Shown: in pieces, positions 28,511 through 37,595 of the stretch
How the letters are laid out: the number at the start of each line of letters is the position of its first letter
How positions within the stretch are numbered: position 1 is the first letter of the stretch
Position numbers and translations under genes: made by a program
Assembly (NCBI RefSeq): GCF_001458735.1
Contig: NZ_CZQA01000010.1
Coordinates: 454,007-518,006 of the forward strand
Origin: Candidatus Nitrospira nitrosa
GTDB lineage: Bacteria; Nitrospirota; Nitrospiria; Nitrospirales; Nitrospiraceae
Length of the DNA stretch: 64,000 nucleotides
Reading direction: 5' to 3'
The notes under the pieces: model-generated
Seen by the model: only the letters and a program-made list of their open reading frames with translations
The model's database searches: none
What the model was told of the DNA's origin: nothing

Positions 28511-28578
28511 TCAATCAACAATCGCGTGAGATTCATGCGGGCAAGTTGCGAGCCGCTCTCGTCCTCGTCCTCAGTGAA
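28511..28578 (-). pseudogene. Relic of a SAM methyltransferase gene 3' part
   Basis: Read leftward, this encodes FTEDEDESGSQLARMNL and then TRLLID, nearly the same as AAFTEDEIGSQLARMNL and TRLLIDV near the end of the methyltransferase at 29663-30331. The DNA matches at most positions over about 65 bases, with a six-base insertion. Only this fragment is left. Homology breaks off on the left at the edge of the IS110 non-coding region. Confidence 0.7.
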
Positions 28579-28653
28579 GGGGACTCACTCGGAGACCTGA
28601 TTCCAACACTTTGGTCAAATTCTTAAGAAGGACGCCAAAGAAGCGTGGAGCAA

Positions 28654-28902
28654 CTATGCAGTTGATCGCTTTTGAGGTGCCGACTTTTGGGTGGAACGCC
28701 GGGATGGTTGAGCTGACTTACCAGCCGCGTCACACAAAACCCGCAAGGCTCGGTTTACGGAAGCCGAATCGGGAAACACTTTTGCCAAATCTGGATCGAC
28801 AAGCACAAGATTTGTTCCCGCCATGGCCTGCTTATAATATTTTCCCCGCCCGACCTTTTTCAGTTTAGTCAAGTCGTATTCGGATCGAAGGTCGTCTTTC
28901 AT
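28654..28902 (-). CDS. Small antitoxin-like protein
   Basis: An 82-residue protein. Residues 1-58 (MKDDLRSEYDLTKLKK, GRGKYYK, NLVLVDPDLAKVFPDS, VNRALRVL) match a widespread group of small proteins usually annotated as antitoxin-like or as partners of BrnT/RelE-type toxins. The last 20 residues are Ser/Lys/Arg-rich and may be disordered. It begins 16 bases after the mazF remnant on the same strand, so it is part of the same small operon. No toxin partner follows. Confidence 0.6.
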   Translation of the reverse strand: MKDDLRSEYDLTKLKKVGRGKYYKQAMAGTNLVLVDPDLAKVFPDSASVNRALRVLCDAAGKSAQPSRRSTQKSAPQKRSTA

Positions 28903-28918
28903 CGCTTGAGCACCCTAC

Positions 28919-29257
28919 TTAGAGCAACGTCTGCAGCTTACTCAAGGTTTCCGCGAGCACGGCAGATGAGACGACACCTTTCTTGACCGCTTGTCGAGTC
29001 CTCCAGTCAAGGCTCTTGATTTGATCCGCCAAAACGACACTTGTTCGATGGGGGTCATCACTGACCACAACTTCGAAGGGATAGCCCTCCTGGTGACTGC
29101 TCATCGGGCAACATAGCGTGAGGCCACTGACCTTATTGTACCTGGCCGGCGAGAGAACGAGTGCCGGACGATGTCCCGCCTATTCGTGAGCAGCTTGTGG
29201 GTTAAACTGCAGCCAGACGATCTCGCCACGGTTCGGAACATATTTGGACTTCTTCAT
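28919..29257 (-). pseudogene. mazF: MazF/PemK-type toxin interrupted by an in-frame TAG
   Basis: The frame starts at 29257 (MKKSKYVPNRGEIVWLQ) and reads through MazF-family sequence, but codon 26 is TAG (29182-29180) in the conserved stretch NPQAAHE*AGHRPALVLSP, where relatives have Gln (CAG). After the stop the same frame continues unchanged to LCCPMSSHQEGYPFEV and the end at 28919. A full product would be a 112-residue mRNA endonuclease. A single C-to-T change explains the break. The ATG overlaps the mazE stop by one base. Restart at Met52 (MSSHQEG) would lack the active-site loop. Confidence 0.85.
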
Positions 29258-29499
29258 CACCAGCTCTCGCGCCCCACCGGTCCCCCTGAATCGTCTTCAT
29301 TGTGAACGTTCTTCTTGGTAATTCGTCTAAGCAGATCGTCGAGCCGATATACCCAGCGAAGTTGTGGTTTCAAGACGACATTGCCATCTCGAACTTCGAT
29401 GTCTAAATCGTCTTGTGCCTTGAGTCCTATTTGCGCGGCAACGCTCTTCGGGACTCGTACCGCCAAACTATTCCCCCACTTCTGCGCTCTCGTTTTCAT
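29257..29499 (-). CDS. mazE: MazE/AbrB-type antitoxin
   Basis: An 80-residue antitoxin. Residues 1-48 are the AbrB/MazE DNA-binding swapped hairpin (QKWGNSLAVRVPKSVAAQIGL, shortened here to the core GNSLAVRVPKS; DLDIEVRDGNVVLKP). The acidic tail (about 60-80) would wrap the MazF toxin. It normally also represses its own operon. Here the toxin partner carries a stop codon, so the antitoxin may be an orphan that still regulates. Its stop overlaps the mazF start. Confidence 0.85.
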   Translation of the reverse strand: MKTRAQKWGNSLAVRVPKSVAAQIGLKAQDDLDIEVRDGNVVLKPQLRWVYRLDDLLRRITKKNVHNEDDSGGPVGRESW

Positions 29500-29662
29500 G
29501 CTGCATACTCCGGTAAGTATCTACATGGTAGATACTACGCAATCAATCAGATTCCGCCAAGAACCACCCTTTAAATGCTCCTTGACCGCCTATTCTGGGT
29601 CAAGCCCTGGAGGTCTGGTTTATCTGAGCTTGGCGAGGAATGACAGCCCTTCCTTACCACGC

Positions 29663-30331
29663 CTAATAAATGATCCCTCCGACCACCCAATGCCGATCAT
29701 CCGGCACATCGATCAACAACCGCGTGAGATTCATGCGGGCCAGCTGGGAACCGATTTCGTCTTCGGTAAAAGCTGCGAGCAGCGAATTATAGAAGTCATG
29801 GCGCAAGATATCCGGCTCGTTGGCGGCGTATTGATCGACGATGGCTTGGGCTGCTTCCGGAGACTCCGGACGGAGCAGATCCATCACCAGCACCGGCGCT
29901 CCTGGCCTCACGAGCTGGCGAATCTTCTGCCAGAACTGTAACGGGTACGGCAGATGATGAAGCAGGCTGTTCGAGATCACGGCATCGGCGATTCTCGCTC
30001 CAGCAACCTCTTCATACCGTTCACAGCGCAGCGTAATGCGATCGGATAAACCTGCTTGTTTTACCGCCTGCTCCCCCAGCTGAATCATCGGAATCGAAGC
30101 ATCGATGCCGATGACCTGGCAGGTCGGATAGAACTTGGCGAACCGGATGGGAATATCGCCTGGCCCGCAGCCGATATCCAATACCGTCCCTTGCGAAAAA
30201 TCTGGAAAGTACTCTTTAAACCGTTCGACGAATCCCTGATTCTCTTCTTCGAAGTCGGCGCGCGCGTAGGCCTCCGCCTGTTTAAGATCATCCATGAGTT
30301 CTGGTTCAAGTGTTCGATCCATCATCCTCAC
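29663..30331 (-). CDS. Class I SAM-dependent methyltransferase
   Basis: A 222-residue cytoplasmic methyltransferase of the UbiE/Methyltransf_11-25 type. SAM-binding motif I is VLDIGCGPGDIPIRFAK (around residue 50), motif II contains VIGIDASIPMI, and ISNSLLHHLPYP forms the later motif. The substrate is not known. A relic of a second copy of this gene lies 1.1 kb downstream beyond the mazEF module, so the region was once duplicated. Initiates at ATG 30331 or at the Met two codons later. Confidence 0.85.
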   Translation of the reverse strand: MRMMDRTLEPELMDDLKQAEAYARADFEEENQGFVERFKEYFPDFSQGTVLDIGCGPGDIPIRFAKFYPTCQVIGIDASIPMIQLGEQAVKQAGLSDRITLRCERYEEVAGARIADAVISNSLLHHLPYPLQFWQKIRQLVRPGAPVLVMDLLRPESPEAAQAIVDQYAANEPDILRHDFYNSLLAAFTEDEIGSQLARMNLTRLLIDVPDDRHWVVGGIIY

Positions 30332-30441
30332 CCTTCGTCACTCGTGAGTCTAAGGTTTCAAGTCGCGAGTTCAACGTTTCGCATGACGTTCGAGACGAGA
30401 AACTCCAAACCCGTAACTCTAGCCCCAAATATTTGTACGTG

Positions 30442-30921
30442 TTACGACTCAATTGTTACGACGTCTCCCGGTCTGACGATCCCACCCCGCAGTACCTTCG
30501 CATAGACCCGACTCCAGCCGGGGTTCAGTTTTTGTGCAATGCGTGAGAAATCCTCATCGCGAAACCATCGACCATTGTGGTGGCAGGGGGTGGTATAGCT
30601 CGTCACCTCAAGCTGGAGCTCAGGACCAATCCTGAGCCGCACGCCAGGACACACCTGGTCCCAGTTCAAGCCGGACAGGGTCAGATTTTCTCCGGTAGAG
30701 CCTGGATCGATGGGGTGACCTTCATCCTGAAGCCGCTCAATCAGCTCGAGCGAATACAAACAGACGGCGCGGTCTGGGCCTCCGTGAAACTTGAGATTGC
30801 GCTGCCGATCGCCATCCACACCCTGTTCGCTCACCTTGGCTTCCAAGACTGGAAGTTTCGGCACACCTCCATCGGAAATGTTGATCTGATGCACATGTGG
30901 ATACGGTGGTCCGGTCGACAT
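30442..30921 (-). CDS. MOSC-domain protein
   Basis: A 159-residue protein spanning one MOSC domain, the beta fold found in molybdenum-cofactor sulfurases and in YiiM-like enzymes. Motifs: VSEQGVDGDRQRNLKFHGG, AVCLYSLELIERL, GSTGENLTLSGLNW and the conserved Cys in TTPCHHNGRW. It likely transfers sulfur or handles a molybdopterin-bound substrate such as hydroxylated compounds. It lies two bases after prmA and is in the same operon. Confidence 0.85.
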   Translation of the reverse strand: MSTGPPYPHVHQINISDGGVPKLPVLEAKVSEQGVDGDRQRNLKFHGGPDRAVCLYSLELIERLQDEGHPIDPGSTGENLTLSGLNWDQVCPGVRLRIGPELQLEVTSYTTPCHHNGRWFRDEDFSRIAQKLNPGWSRVYAKVLRGGIVRPGDVVTIES

Positions 30922-30923
30922 CG

Positions 30924-31805
30924 TCAGGCTTCTCCCTCACAGGATTCTGGTTTCAAGAACTGCATCACCACCCACCCCTCATCATCCCGCCGGTCAGCAC
31001 AGACTAGACCTAAGTTAGAAAACCGCTCGACGATCTCAGATTCTTGCTCCACAAGAATGCCGGAGACCAGAACCCTCGCCCCTCCAAACGCAACGGATGC
31101 CAAGTCCTCCCCAAGGCTTAAGACCGTTTGCCGATCAAGATTCGCCAGTACCAGACCGGCATCCTGCCGTTTCTCTTGCGGCAGATCAGCCAGCGTTCCA
31201 CACACAAGCTCGATCTGATCAAGCAACCCGTTCTGCTCGACATATTCTTTCGCGCAGTCGACGGCAACCGGATCAATTTCGATACCGATGGCAGAATTTG
31301 CACCAAGTTTGACCGCCGCCATCGCCAGAATCGCACTACCAGTTCCCACATCCAGAATCTCTTCACCCCCGCGAATGTGCTCTTGCAACCACTCCAGCAA
31401 CATGCGTGTCGTCGCGTGGTGCCCTGTGCCGAAGGCTTGCTTGGGATCCAAGATGATCTCGAGATCACGAGGAGTAAGCGTCACCGGTTCCCAACTGGGA
31501 CGAATGACGACTCGACCGATACGAAGCGGCTTGACGGAACGAGCCCAGGCGTCGTTCCAGTCTTGAGCCGGTACCAGCGTCACGGACAGCGATTGCTCCT
31601 GACTTGATTCCGTCACATCAGCAAGGGCTGCACGGAGCGATGAAAGCCGAGCCTCAGTCCACTGGGCCTCCGCCCAATAGAGATGGACCTTCCCTTCATC
31701 TTCCCAGGCTCCCTGCACCTCTGCATCGTCCAGGCGGCTCAGCAATTCGCCAGTATCGAAAGAACCATGAATGCACACATCTACCCAATCATTCGGCATT
31801 GTCAA
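30924..31805 (-). CDS. prmA: Ribosomal protein L11 methyltransferase
   Basis: A 293-residue cytoplasmic enzyme that trimethylates ribosomal protein L11. The N-terminal L11-recognition domain (about 1-115) is less conserved. The family signature DPKQAFGTGHHATTRMLLE is clear near 140-158, followed by the SAM motif ILDVGTGSAILAMAA, GIEIDPVAV and the VLANLDRQTVL loop, where relatives have NI(L/H). The length is typical. It is translated ahead of the MOSC gene. Confidence 0.9.
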   Translation of the reverse strand: MTMPNDWVDVCIHGSFDTGELLSRLDDAEVQGAWEDEGKVHLYWAEAQWTEARLSSLRAALADVTESSQEQSLSVTLVPAQDWNDAWARSVKPLRIGRVVIRPSWEPVTLTPRDLEIILDPKQAFGTGHHATTRMLLEWLQEHIRGGEEILDVGTGSAILAMAAVKLGANSAIGIEIDPVAVDCAKEYVEQNGLLDQIELVCGTLADLPQEKRQDAGLVLANLDRQTVLSLGEDLASVAFGGARVLVSGILVEQESEIVERFSNLGLVCADRRDDEGWVVMQFLKPESCEGEA

Positions 31806-31909
31806 AAATGGTCCGCTTTTCGTCTCGATGGTTTATCTGAGTTGTCACGCTTCACGAGATACGCTTCATGATTTGACGTCCCCCACCCGTTCCAGTAAGG
31901 TCGCCTGTT

Positions 31910-33757
31910 ATGGTACGCCCACGCACCCTCCAGATTGAGACGATCATCAGGCGAGCAGACCGCCTCATTGCTCACGGCACGAAAACCAGCGCCACGTTCA
32001 CCAGATGGCGGCTGGCGCTCTTCTTGATCGGCCTCATGTGTACCGTCACCCTCTATAAACTCAACTGGTACAACAGCGGCAACCTGTCACTCGCGCTCTT
32101 CCTCGCCATCTTTGTCGCCGTGGCGGCCTATCATAACAAGGTGGAGACCCAGATTCATCGGCTCCGCCAGTGGAAGCACATTAAGCAGACCCACCTGGCC
32201 CGCATCGCGTTAGATTGGGCAAACATCCCGACAAGATCGGCGGTTGGACCGAGCTCTCACCCCTACGCGACAGACCTCGATCTCTTTGGTCCCCATTCTC
32301 TGACCCATCTGCTCGACACCACCATCTCTGACCAGGGCCGGGAACGGTTGCACAGCTGGCTCCTCAACCAGCCGCCGTCCCCGGCGGAGTGGCATCGCAG
32401 GCAAGCGCTGGTCAAGGAACTGACCTCTCGTCCCTTATTGCGTGACCGACTCACACTCGACGCCAAACTCACGGGCGACCAAGAGATCAACGGTAAGCGG
32501 TTGGCTGCGGTCATCGAGCACCGGCTCGGCCTTCCCCACCTGAACACCATCCTTTCCGTCCAGGCCCTCCTTGCCCTGACGACGCTCGGACTGGGCTTCG
32601 CCACGCTGTTCGGACTGCTCCCCGGCTACTGGATGTTTTCGTTCGCCGCCTATGTAGCCATCTACTTTATGACCGATCAGGGAGAGGAGTTGCTCGAACA
32701 TGCGGTCGGCCTCCATCACGAAACTGAACGTCTCGCTACGGTTCTTGGCTCGATTGAGCGATACGCCGCGCGACGGGATACCACGCTGGCGTCGACCTGG
32801 GCCACCCTGATCGGCACCGTTAGTCCGACACGACAACTCCAGCAGGCCGCGCGCACGCTGCACGCCATCAGTATTAAAGCCCACCCCCTCGTCCACCTGA
32901 CGATGAATGCGATCGGTCCATGGGACCTCTGGTTTCTGCGCCGACTGATCCATATCCAAGACCAGATCCAACAGGCGCTCCCGCAATGGCTCGATGCCCT
33001 GGCTGAAGTCGAAGCCGCGTCGGCGCTTGCGACCTTTGCCTATCTGCATCATGACTACATCTGGCCGACTCCTCTCACCGTCGCTGATGGACAACAGAGC
33101 GTTCCCCCGACTCTCCGCGCACACCGACTCGCACACCCCTTGCTGCCTCCAGGTACACGTATCGCGAACGATGTGCGGCTGACCGAACTAGGCTCGATCT
33201 ACCTCATCACCGGCTCAAATATGTCGGGCAAGAGTACGTTTCTCCGAACCATCGGCATTAATCTCTGCTTAGCTCAAGCCGGTGCCCCTGTGTGTGCCCA
33301 GTCGTTTGAGTGGACCTGGAGCCGGTTGGCCTGTTGCATCCGTGTTGGCGACTCGCTCGATGCCGGTCTGTCGTTCTTCTACGCGGAAGTGAAACGACTC
33401 AAAACGATCCTCGATGTCACCGAAGAGCGTACCGTGGCTCCCGTACTTTTTCTGATCGACGAGATCTTCAAGGGTACCAACAACCGTGAACGGCTTATCG
33501 GGAGCCAGGCCTATATCACTGCGCTCTCGAGGGGACAAGGATTCGGCTTGGTCAGCACGCATGATTTGGAACTCGCGGACCTGGAACAGGCCATCCCACG
33601 ACTACAGAACGCCCACTTCCAGGAAACGGTGTCGGACGGGGCTCTCACGTTCGACTACCAGCTGAGGCCAGGCCCTTGCCCAACGACGAACGCGTTAAGA
33701 ATCATGGAACTGGAAGGGTTGCCTATTTCCCAAGCCCCTCATAATCGGGCACAATAG
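31910..33757 (+). CDS. Membrane-anchored MutS-like ATPase
   Basis: A 615-residue MutS-family protein that keeps the core and ATPase domains but lacks the mismatch-recognition domains. Two hydrophobic helices lie near 36-78 and two more near 225-260, so it is probably membrane-bound. The ATPase has Walker A GSNMSGKST, the Walker B stretch VLFLIDEIFKGTNN and the switch STHDLELADLE. Similar proteins are annotated as MutS-related in many bacteria; a role in mismatch repair is unproven and unlikely. Its last 300 bases were duplicated in tandem downstream (33839 onward). Confidence 0.85.
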   Translation: MVRPRTLQIETIIRRADRLIAHGTKTSATFTRWRLALFLIGLMCTVTLYKLNWYNSGNLSLALFLAIFVAVAAYHNKVETQIHRLRQWKHIKQTHLARIALDWANIPTRSAVGPSSHPYATDLDLFGPHSLTHLLDTTISDQGRERLHSWLLNQPPSPAEWHRRQALVKELTSRPLLRDRLTLDAKLTGDQEINGKRLAAVIEHRLGLPHLNTILSVQALLALTTLGLGFATLFGLLPGYWMFSFAAYVAIYFMTDQGEELLEHAVGLHHETERLATVLGSIERYAARRDTTLASTWATLIGTVSPTRQLQQAARTLHAISIKAHPLVHLTMNAIGPWDLWFLRRLIHIQDQIQQALPQWLDALAEVEAASALATFAYLHHDYIWPTPLTVADGQQSVPPTLRAHRLAHPLLPPGTRIANDVRLTELGSIYLITGSNMSGKSTFLRTIGINLCLAQAGAPVCAQSFEWTWSRLACCIRVGDSLDAGLSFFYAEVKRLKTILDVTEERTVAPVLFLIDEIFKGTNNRERLIGSQAYITALSRGQGFGLVSTHDLELADLEQAIPRLQNAHFQETVSDGALTFDYQLRPGPCPTTNALRIMELEGLPISQAPHNRAQ

Positions 33758-34219
33758 CCCACACGAATGACCACCGCAGCCGGTCCAGACCAACAACCTG
33801 TTTCCCGCTCCCTGCGTAGCCTCCTGATTGTTCAGTTCGACGAAATCTTCAAGCGCACCAACAACCGCGAACATCTCATCGGCAGCCAAGCCCATATCAC
33901 CGCCCTTTCGAAGGGAGAAGGATTCGACCTGGTCAGCACGCATGATTTGGAGTTAGCCAACCGAGAACAGGTCTTCCCACGACTACGGAACGCCCATTTC
34001 CAAGAACCGGTGTCGGACGGGGCTCTCACGTTCGACTACCAGCTGAGGCCAGGCCCCTGTCCAACGACAAATGCCCTGAGAATTATGGAACTGGACGGCT
34101 TGCCTATTTCCCCAAGCCATCACAATCAGGCACAATAGCCCACACGAATGACCACCGCGGCCGGTCCAGACCAACAACCTGTTTCCCGCTCCCTGCATGG
34201 CCTCCTGACTGCACAGTTC
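33458..34219. repeat. 381-bp tandem duplication across a gene junction
   Basis: Unit 1 covers about 33458-33838 and unit 2 about 33839-34219, with an exact offset of 381 bases. Each unit holds the 3' end of the MutS-like gene, the short gap, and the first 70 bases of the aas gene. The copies differ at roughly one base in ten, so the event is not recent. It leaves both full genes whole and inserts a chimeric open frame between them. Confidence 0.9.
33767..34138 (+). CDS. Chimeric open frame made by tandem duplication
   Basis: A 123-residue frame. Residues 1-24 copy the start of the aas product (MTTAAGPDQQPVSRSL) and residues 25-123 copy the last 99 residues of the MutS-like ATPase, including the Walker B region (DEIFKRTNN) and the switch (STHDLELAN). 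It keeps whatever start signals the aas gene has. The frame has stayed open despite about 10 percent divergence, which hints at use, but without Walker A it cannot be a working ATPase. It may be an accident of duplication. Confidence 0.5.
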   Translation: MTTAAGPDQQPVSRSLRSLLIVQFDEIFKRTNNREHLIGSQAHITALSKGEGFDLVSTHDLELANREQVFPRLRNAHFQEPVSDGALTFDYQLRPGPCPTTNALRIMELDGLPISPSHHNQAQ

Positions 34220-37200
34220 TGCGGAGCCTTCAACGACAATGCCTGGAAACTGATGGTGGCCTTGCTCGCCATCCGGCAGGCGACCGCCGGGATGGCTCCA
34301 GGACCTGAGCTGGAAACCGTCGCGCAAACCCAAACCGCAAAGGCCTTCATCATTTTCACCCTGCCGTTGGTGCTTCTCTCACTTATCGGCGGCACCCTCG
34401 CCGATCGCGTGAGTAAGCGGACGGTCATCATTACGATCAAAGTCGTCGAGATCCTCTTGATGGCAGCCGGTACCGTCGCACTCTGGATCAATCCAGCCGG
34501 TGGCATGCTTCCTCTGATCGTCCTCTGTGGGATGGGTGTCCACAGTGCGCTCTTTAGCCCATCGAAATATGGAATTCTTCCGGAGCTGATCCCTCATGAA
34601 CGGCTGGCCGCCGGCAACGGGCTCTTGGAGCTGTGGACTTTTTCGGCCATTTTACTGGGAACTGCTGCCGGAGGCTTTCTCTTGCAGCTGGCCGGCGACC
34701 GGACGTGGCTGGCTCCGCTGGCGCTCACCATCCTGTCGGTCATCGGCCTTGTCACAGCGTTTTCCATTCCGCCGGTGGTGCCAGCCCGCACGGAGGGTGG
34801 CGTGGGCGCAACGCTCCGCATCGCATGGGAGGCAATTCGGACCGAGCGCATGTTGCGCATGGCCATTCCCATGGAAATCTGCTTCTGGACGATCGCAAGT
34901 TTGTTTATGCAAAATGTGATCGTCTATGCGAAAGCGGTGCTCCAACTCTCCGACGCGCAGTCGGGACTTCCGCTCACAGTGCTATCGGTTGGCATCGGAA
35001 TCGGCGCCATATTGGTCGGCAGAATCTCACGAAACCGCGTGGAGTACGGGCTGATCCCCTTGGGTGCCATCGGGGTGTTCCTGGCGCTGTTTCTACTCGG
35101 CATCCTGAAACCTCTTCTCATGGGAACCTTCTTCTTGTTGGGAGCCCTTGGGATTTCCAGTGCGTTCATCTTCGTGTCCTTAAATGCCATTCTCCAGTGG
35201 AAATCACCGCCAGACCGGCGTGGTGCCGTGATTTCAGTTTCCAACACCTGCGTCTTCACCGGCATCCTCTTGGGCTCCCTGGCCGGGGGTTCATTGGCAA
35301 ACGCCGGTCTTTCCACTACCGGCATTTTCTTGACGACGGCCGGGATGACCGTGATCGGCACACTGTGGGCGCTATGGATCTTGCCGGACACCGCCATCCG
35401 GATGATGCTCGTGATTCTGACCAACACCCTCTACCGTCTCCGAATCGTGGGACAACACCATGTTCCCCAAACCGGAGGGGCACTGCTTGTTCCCAATCAT
35501 GTCTCCTTTATCGACGGGTTTCTGCTGATCAGCAGTTCGGATCGCCCCGTGCGATTTCTCGTGGATTCTCAGTATGCCGAGCTACCCATCTTCAAACCTT
35601 TCATGAAGGCGCTCGGCGTGATTCCTATCTCATCCCATGGTGGGTTGCGGATCATTCTCAAGGCGCTCCGGGAAGCGAGCTCTGCGCTTGATCGTGGTGA
35701 TCTCGTCTGCATCTTCCCTGAAGGCCAGATCACCCGCACCGGAACGCTCCTGCCGTTCCGGCGAGGATTCGAACGGATCGTCAAGGGGCGCTCTACTCCA
35801 ATTATTCCAGTCCACTTGGATCGCGTGTGGGGCAGCATCTTCAGCTTCAATCGTGGGAAATTTTTGTGGAAGATCCCGGAGCAGCTCCCCTACCCCGTCA
35901 CCGTCTCATTTGGAGCTCCTCTGCCTCCCACGACGTCTGTCCATGAGCTGCGCGGAACGATCCGCCAGCTGGGTGAAGCCGCTTGGCAGCTGAGGAAGCC
36001 CCATCGCCGTCCACTCCATCGGGAATTTATTCGTTCGATGCGCCGTGCTCCATTCCGCCTGGCCATGGCCGACCAGAATCGCCCCCACGTCTCATCGTTG
36101 CAAGCCTTAATCGGGTCAATTGTCCTGGCGAGAACCCTTCGCCCTTTTTGGAGCAAACAGGAGCGGGTCGGCGTGCTTCTGCCACCCACAGTCGCCGGTG
36201 CTTTGGTGAACGTCGCCGCTCCTCTCTGCGGCAAGACCATCGTGAATCTAAACTACACGGTCGGAAAGTCCGGATTGGAAGCCGCGGTACAACTCGCCGG
36301 ACTTCGTACCATTGTGACCAGCCGTCTGTTCGTCGAGAAGGCCAAGCTTGACCTGCCGGATGGTCCATCGATCATCTGGTTGGAAGACCTCGCAAAAACG
36401 ATCGGCGCGAAGCACAAACTTCAGGCGGCCTTGCTGGCCCTCTTCGCTCCCTGTCACATCATCGAACGGGCCTGCGGGCAGACCACCCCACTTACCCCTG
36501 ACAGCCTAGCCACGATCATTTTCAGCAGCGGCAGCACCGGCGAACCCAAAGGCGTCATGCTCTCCCATTTCAGCGTCGACTCCAACTGCCAAGGCGCGAC
36601 ACAGATGCTCCATCTGTATCAAGATGAACGTGTGCTCGGCATCCTCCCCTTCTTCCATTCCTTCGGATACATGGTGTTCTGGTTCGTGATGTCCAACAAT
36701 GCCTCGATGATCTTTCATCCCTCGCCGCTTGATGTGACCGCCATCGGTGAACTGATCAGGAAACATGGCATCACCTTTCTCGTCACCACGCCGACGTTCT
36801 TGCAGCTCTATTCCCGTCGTTGTACTCCGGAGCAATTCAGTTCGGTCCGGGTGATCCTCACTGGTGCGGAAAAGCTTCATGCTCGTCTCGCCCAGGCGGT
36901 CGAGGACACATTTGGAGTTGGACCAATCGAAGGCTATGGAGTCACAGAATGCGCCCCCGTGATTGCCGTCAATTGCCCGGACTTTCGCGCCGCCGGCTAC
37001 TACCAACCGGCTTCACGCCGTGGAACCGTGGGCCAGCCCCTTCCTGGTGTGTCGGTCCAAATCGTCGATCCCGACACATACACTCCCCTGCCTTCAGGCA
37101 CACCGGGCATGTTGCTGGTGAAAGGGCCGAACGTCATGAACGGGTACTTGGGCCGAGAAGACCTCACTGCCCAAGTGATGCGGGATGGATGGTATATCAC

Positions 37201-37588
37201 AGGAGACATTGCCGCATTAGATGACGATGGATTCCTGACCATCACCGACCGGCTCTCGCGATTTTCTAAAATCGGTGGCGAAATGGTTCCTCACGGGAAG
37301 GTTGAAGAGGCCTTGCATCAGGTGGCCGGAGCCGACTCCCAGGTCTTTGCCGTCACCGGACTCCCGGACGCCAAAAAAGGTGAACGGCTCGCGGTGCTCT
37401 ATACGCTCGATGAAGATCGTATCCCGGGGATTGTGGAACAGCTATCGACGCTCGGACTTCCGAATCTCTTCATCCCAGCCCGCAACCAGTTCGTGAAGGT
37501 CGACGCGTTGCCGGTCCTTGGTACCGGCAAACTCGATCTGCGAGGCGTGAAGCGCATTGCTATGGAGCGGCTGGGGTCGAGCACGTGA
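34148..37588 (+). CDS. aas: MFS transporter / acyltransferase / acyl-ACP synthetase fusion (LplT-Aas type)
   Basis: A 1146-residue fusion that recycles lysophospholipids. Residues about 10-405 are an MFS flippase like LplT (12 hydrophobic segments; FCGAFNDNAWKLM, GGTLADRVSKR). Residues about 430-620 are a PlsC acyltransferase with the HX4D motif in NHVSFIDG and FPEGQITRTG. The rest is an AMP-binding acyl-ACP synthetase (TIIFSSGSTGEPKGVMLSH, YGVTECAPV, GWYITGDIA). In E. coli LplT and Aas are separate; the three-part fusion is known in other bacteria. It acts at the inner membrane. The start is duplicated 381 bases upstream. Confidence 0.9.
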   Translation: MTTAAGPDQQPVSRSLHGLLTAQFCGAFNDNAWKLMVALLAIRQATAGMAPGPELETVAQTQTAKAFIIFTLPLVLLSLIGGTLADRVSKRTVIITIKVVEILLMAAGTVALWINPAGGMLPLIVLCGMGVHSALFSPSKYGILPELIPHERLAAGNGLLELWTFSAILLGTAAGGFLLQLAGDRTWLAPLALTILSVIGLVTAFSIPPVVPARTEGGVGATLRIAWEAIRTERMLRMAIPMEICFWTIASLFMQNVIVYAKAVLQLSDAQSGLPLTVLSVGIGIGAILVGRISRNRVEYGLIPLGAIGVFLALFLLGILKPLLMGTFFLLGALGISSAFIFVSLNAILQWKSPPDRRGAVISVSNTCVFTGILLGSLAGGSLANAGLSTTGIFLTTAGMTVIGTLWALWILPDTAIRMMLVILTNTLYRLRIVGQHHVPQTGGALLVPNHVSFIDGFLLISSSDRPVRFLVDSQYAELPIFKPFMKALGVIPISSHGGLRIILKALREASSALDRGDLVCIFPEGQITRTGTLLPFRRGFERIVKGRSTPIIPVHLDRVWGSIFSFNRGKFLWKIPEQLPYPVTVSFGAPLPPTTSVHELRGTIRQLGEAAWQLRKPHRRPLHREFIRSMRRAPFRLAMADQNRPHVSSLQALIGSIVLARTLRPFWSKQERVGVLLPPTVAGALVNVAAPLCGKTIVNLNYTVGKSGLEAAVQLAGLRTIVTSRLFVEKAKLDLPDGPSIIWLEDLAKTIGAKHKLQAALLALFAPCHIIERACGQTTPLTPDSLATIIFSSGSTGEPKGVMLSHFSVDSNCQGATQMLHLYQDERVLGILPFFHSFGYMVFWFVMSNNASMIFHPSPLDVTAIGELIRKHGITFLVTTPTFLQLYSRRCTPEQFSSVRVILTGAEKLHARLAQAVEDTFGVGPIEGYGVTECAPVIAVNCPDFRAAGYYQPASRRGTVGQPLPGVSVQIVDPDTYTPLPSGTPGMLLVKGPNVMNGYLGREDLTAQVMRDGWYITGDIAALDDDGFLTITDRLSRFSKIGGEMVPHGKVEEALHQVAGADSQVFAVTGLPDAKKGERLAVLYTLDEDRIPGIVEQLSTLGLPNLFIPARNQFVKVDALPVLGTGKLDLRGVKRIAMERLGSST

Positions 37589-37595
37589 TCTATTG

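Noticed and set aside
28113..28514. 133-codon leftward frame in the IS110 flank
   Set aside because: No binding site, low-complexity translation and position in a probable non-coding element end.
34633..35691. 352-codon frame inside aas
   Set aside because: It is in the wrong frame of a well-supported gene and its sequence is low-complexity and His/Arg-rich.
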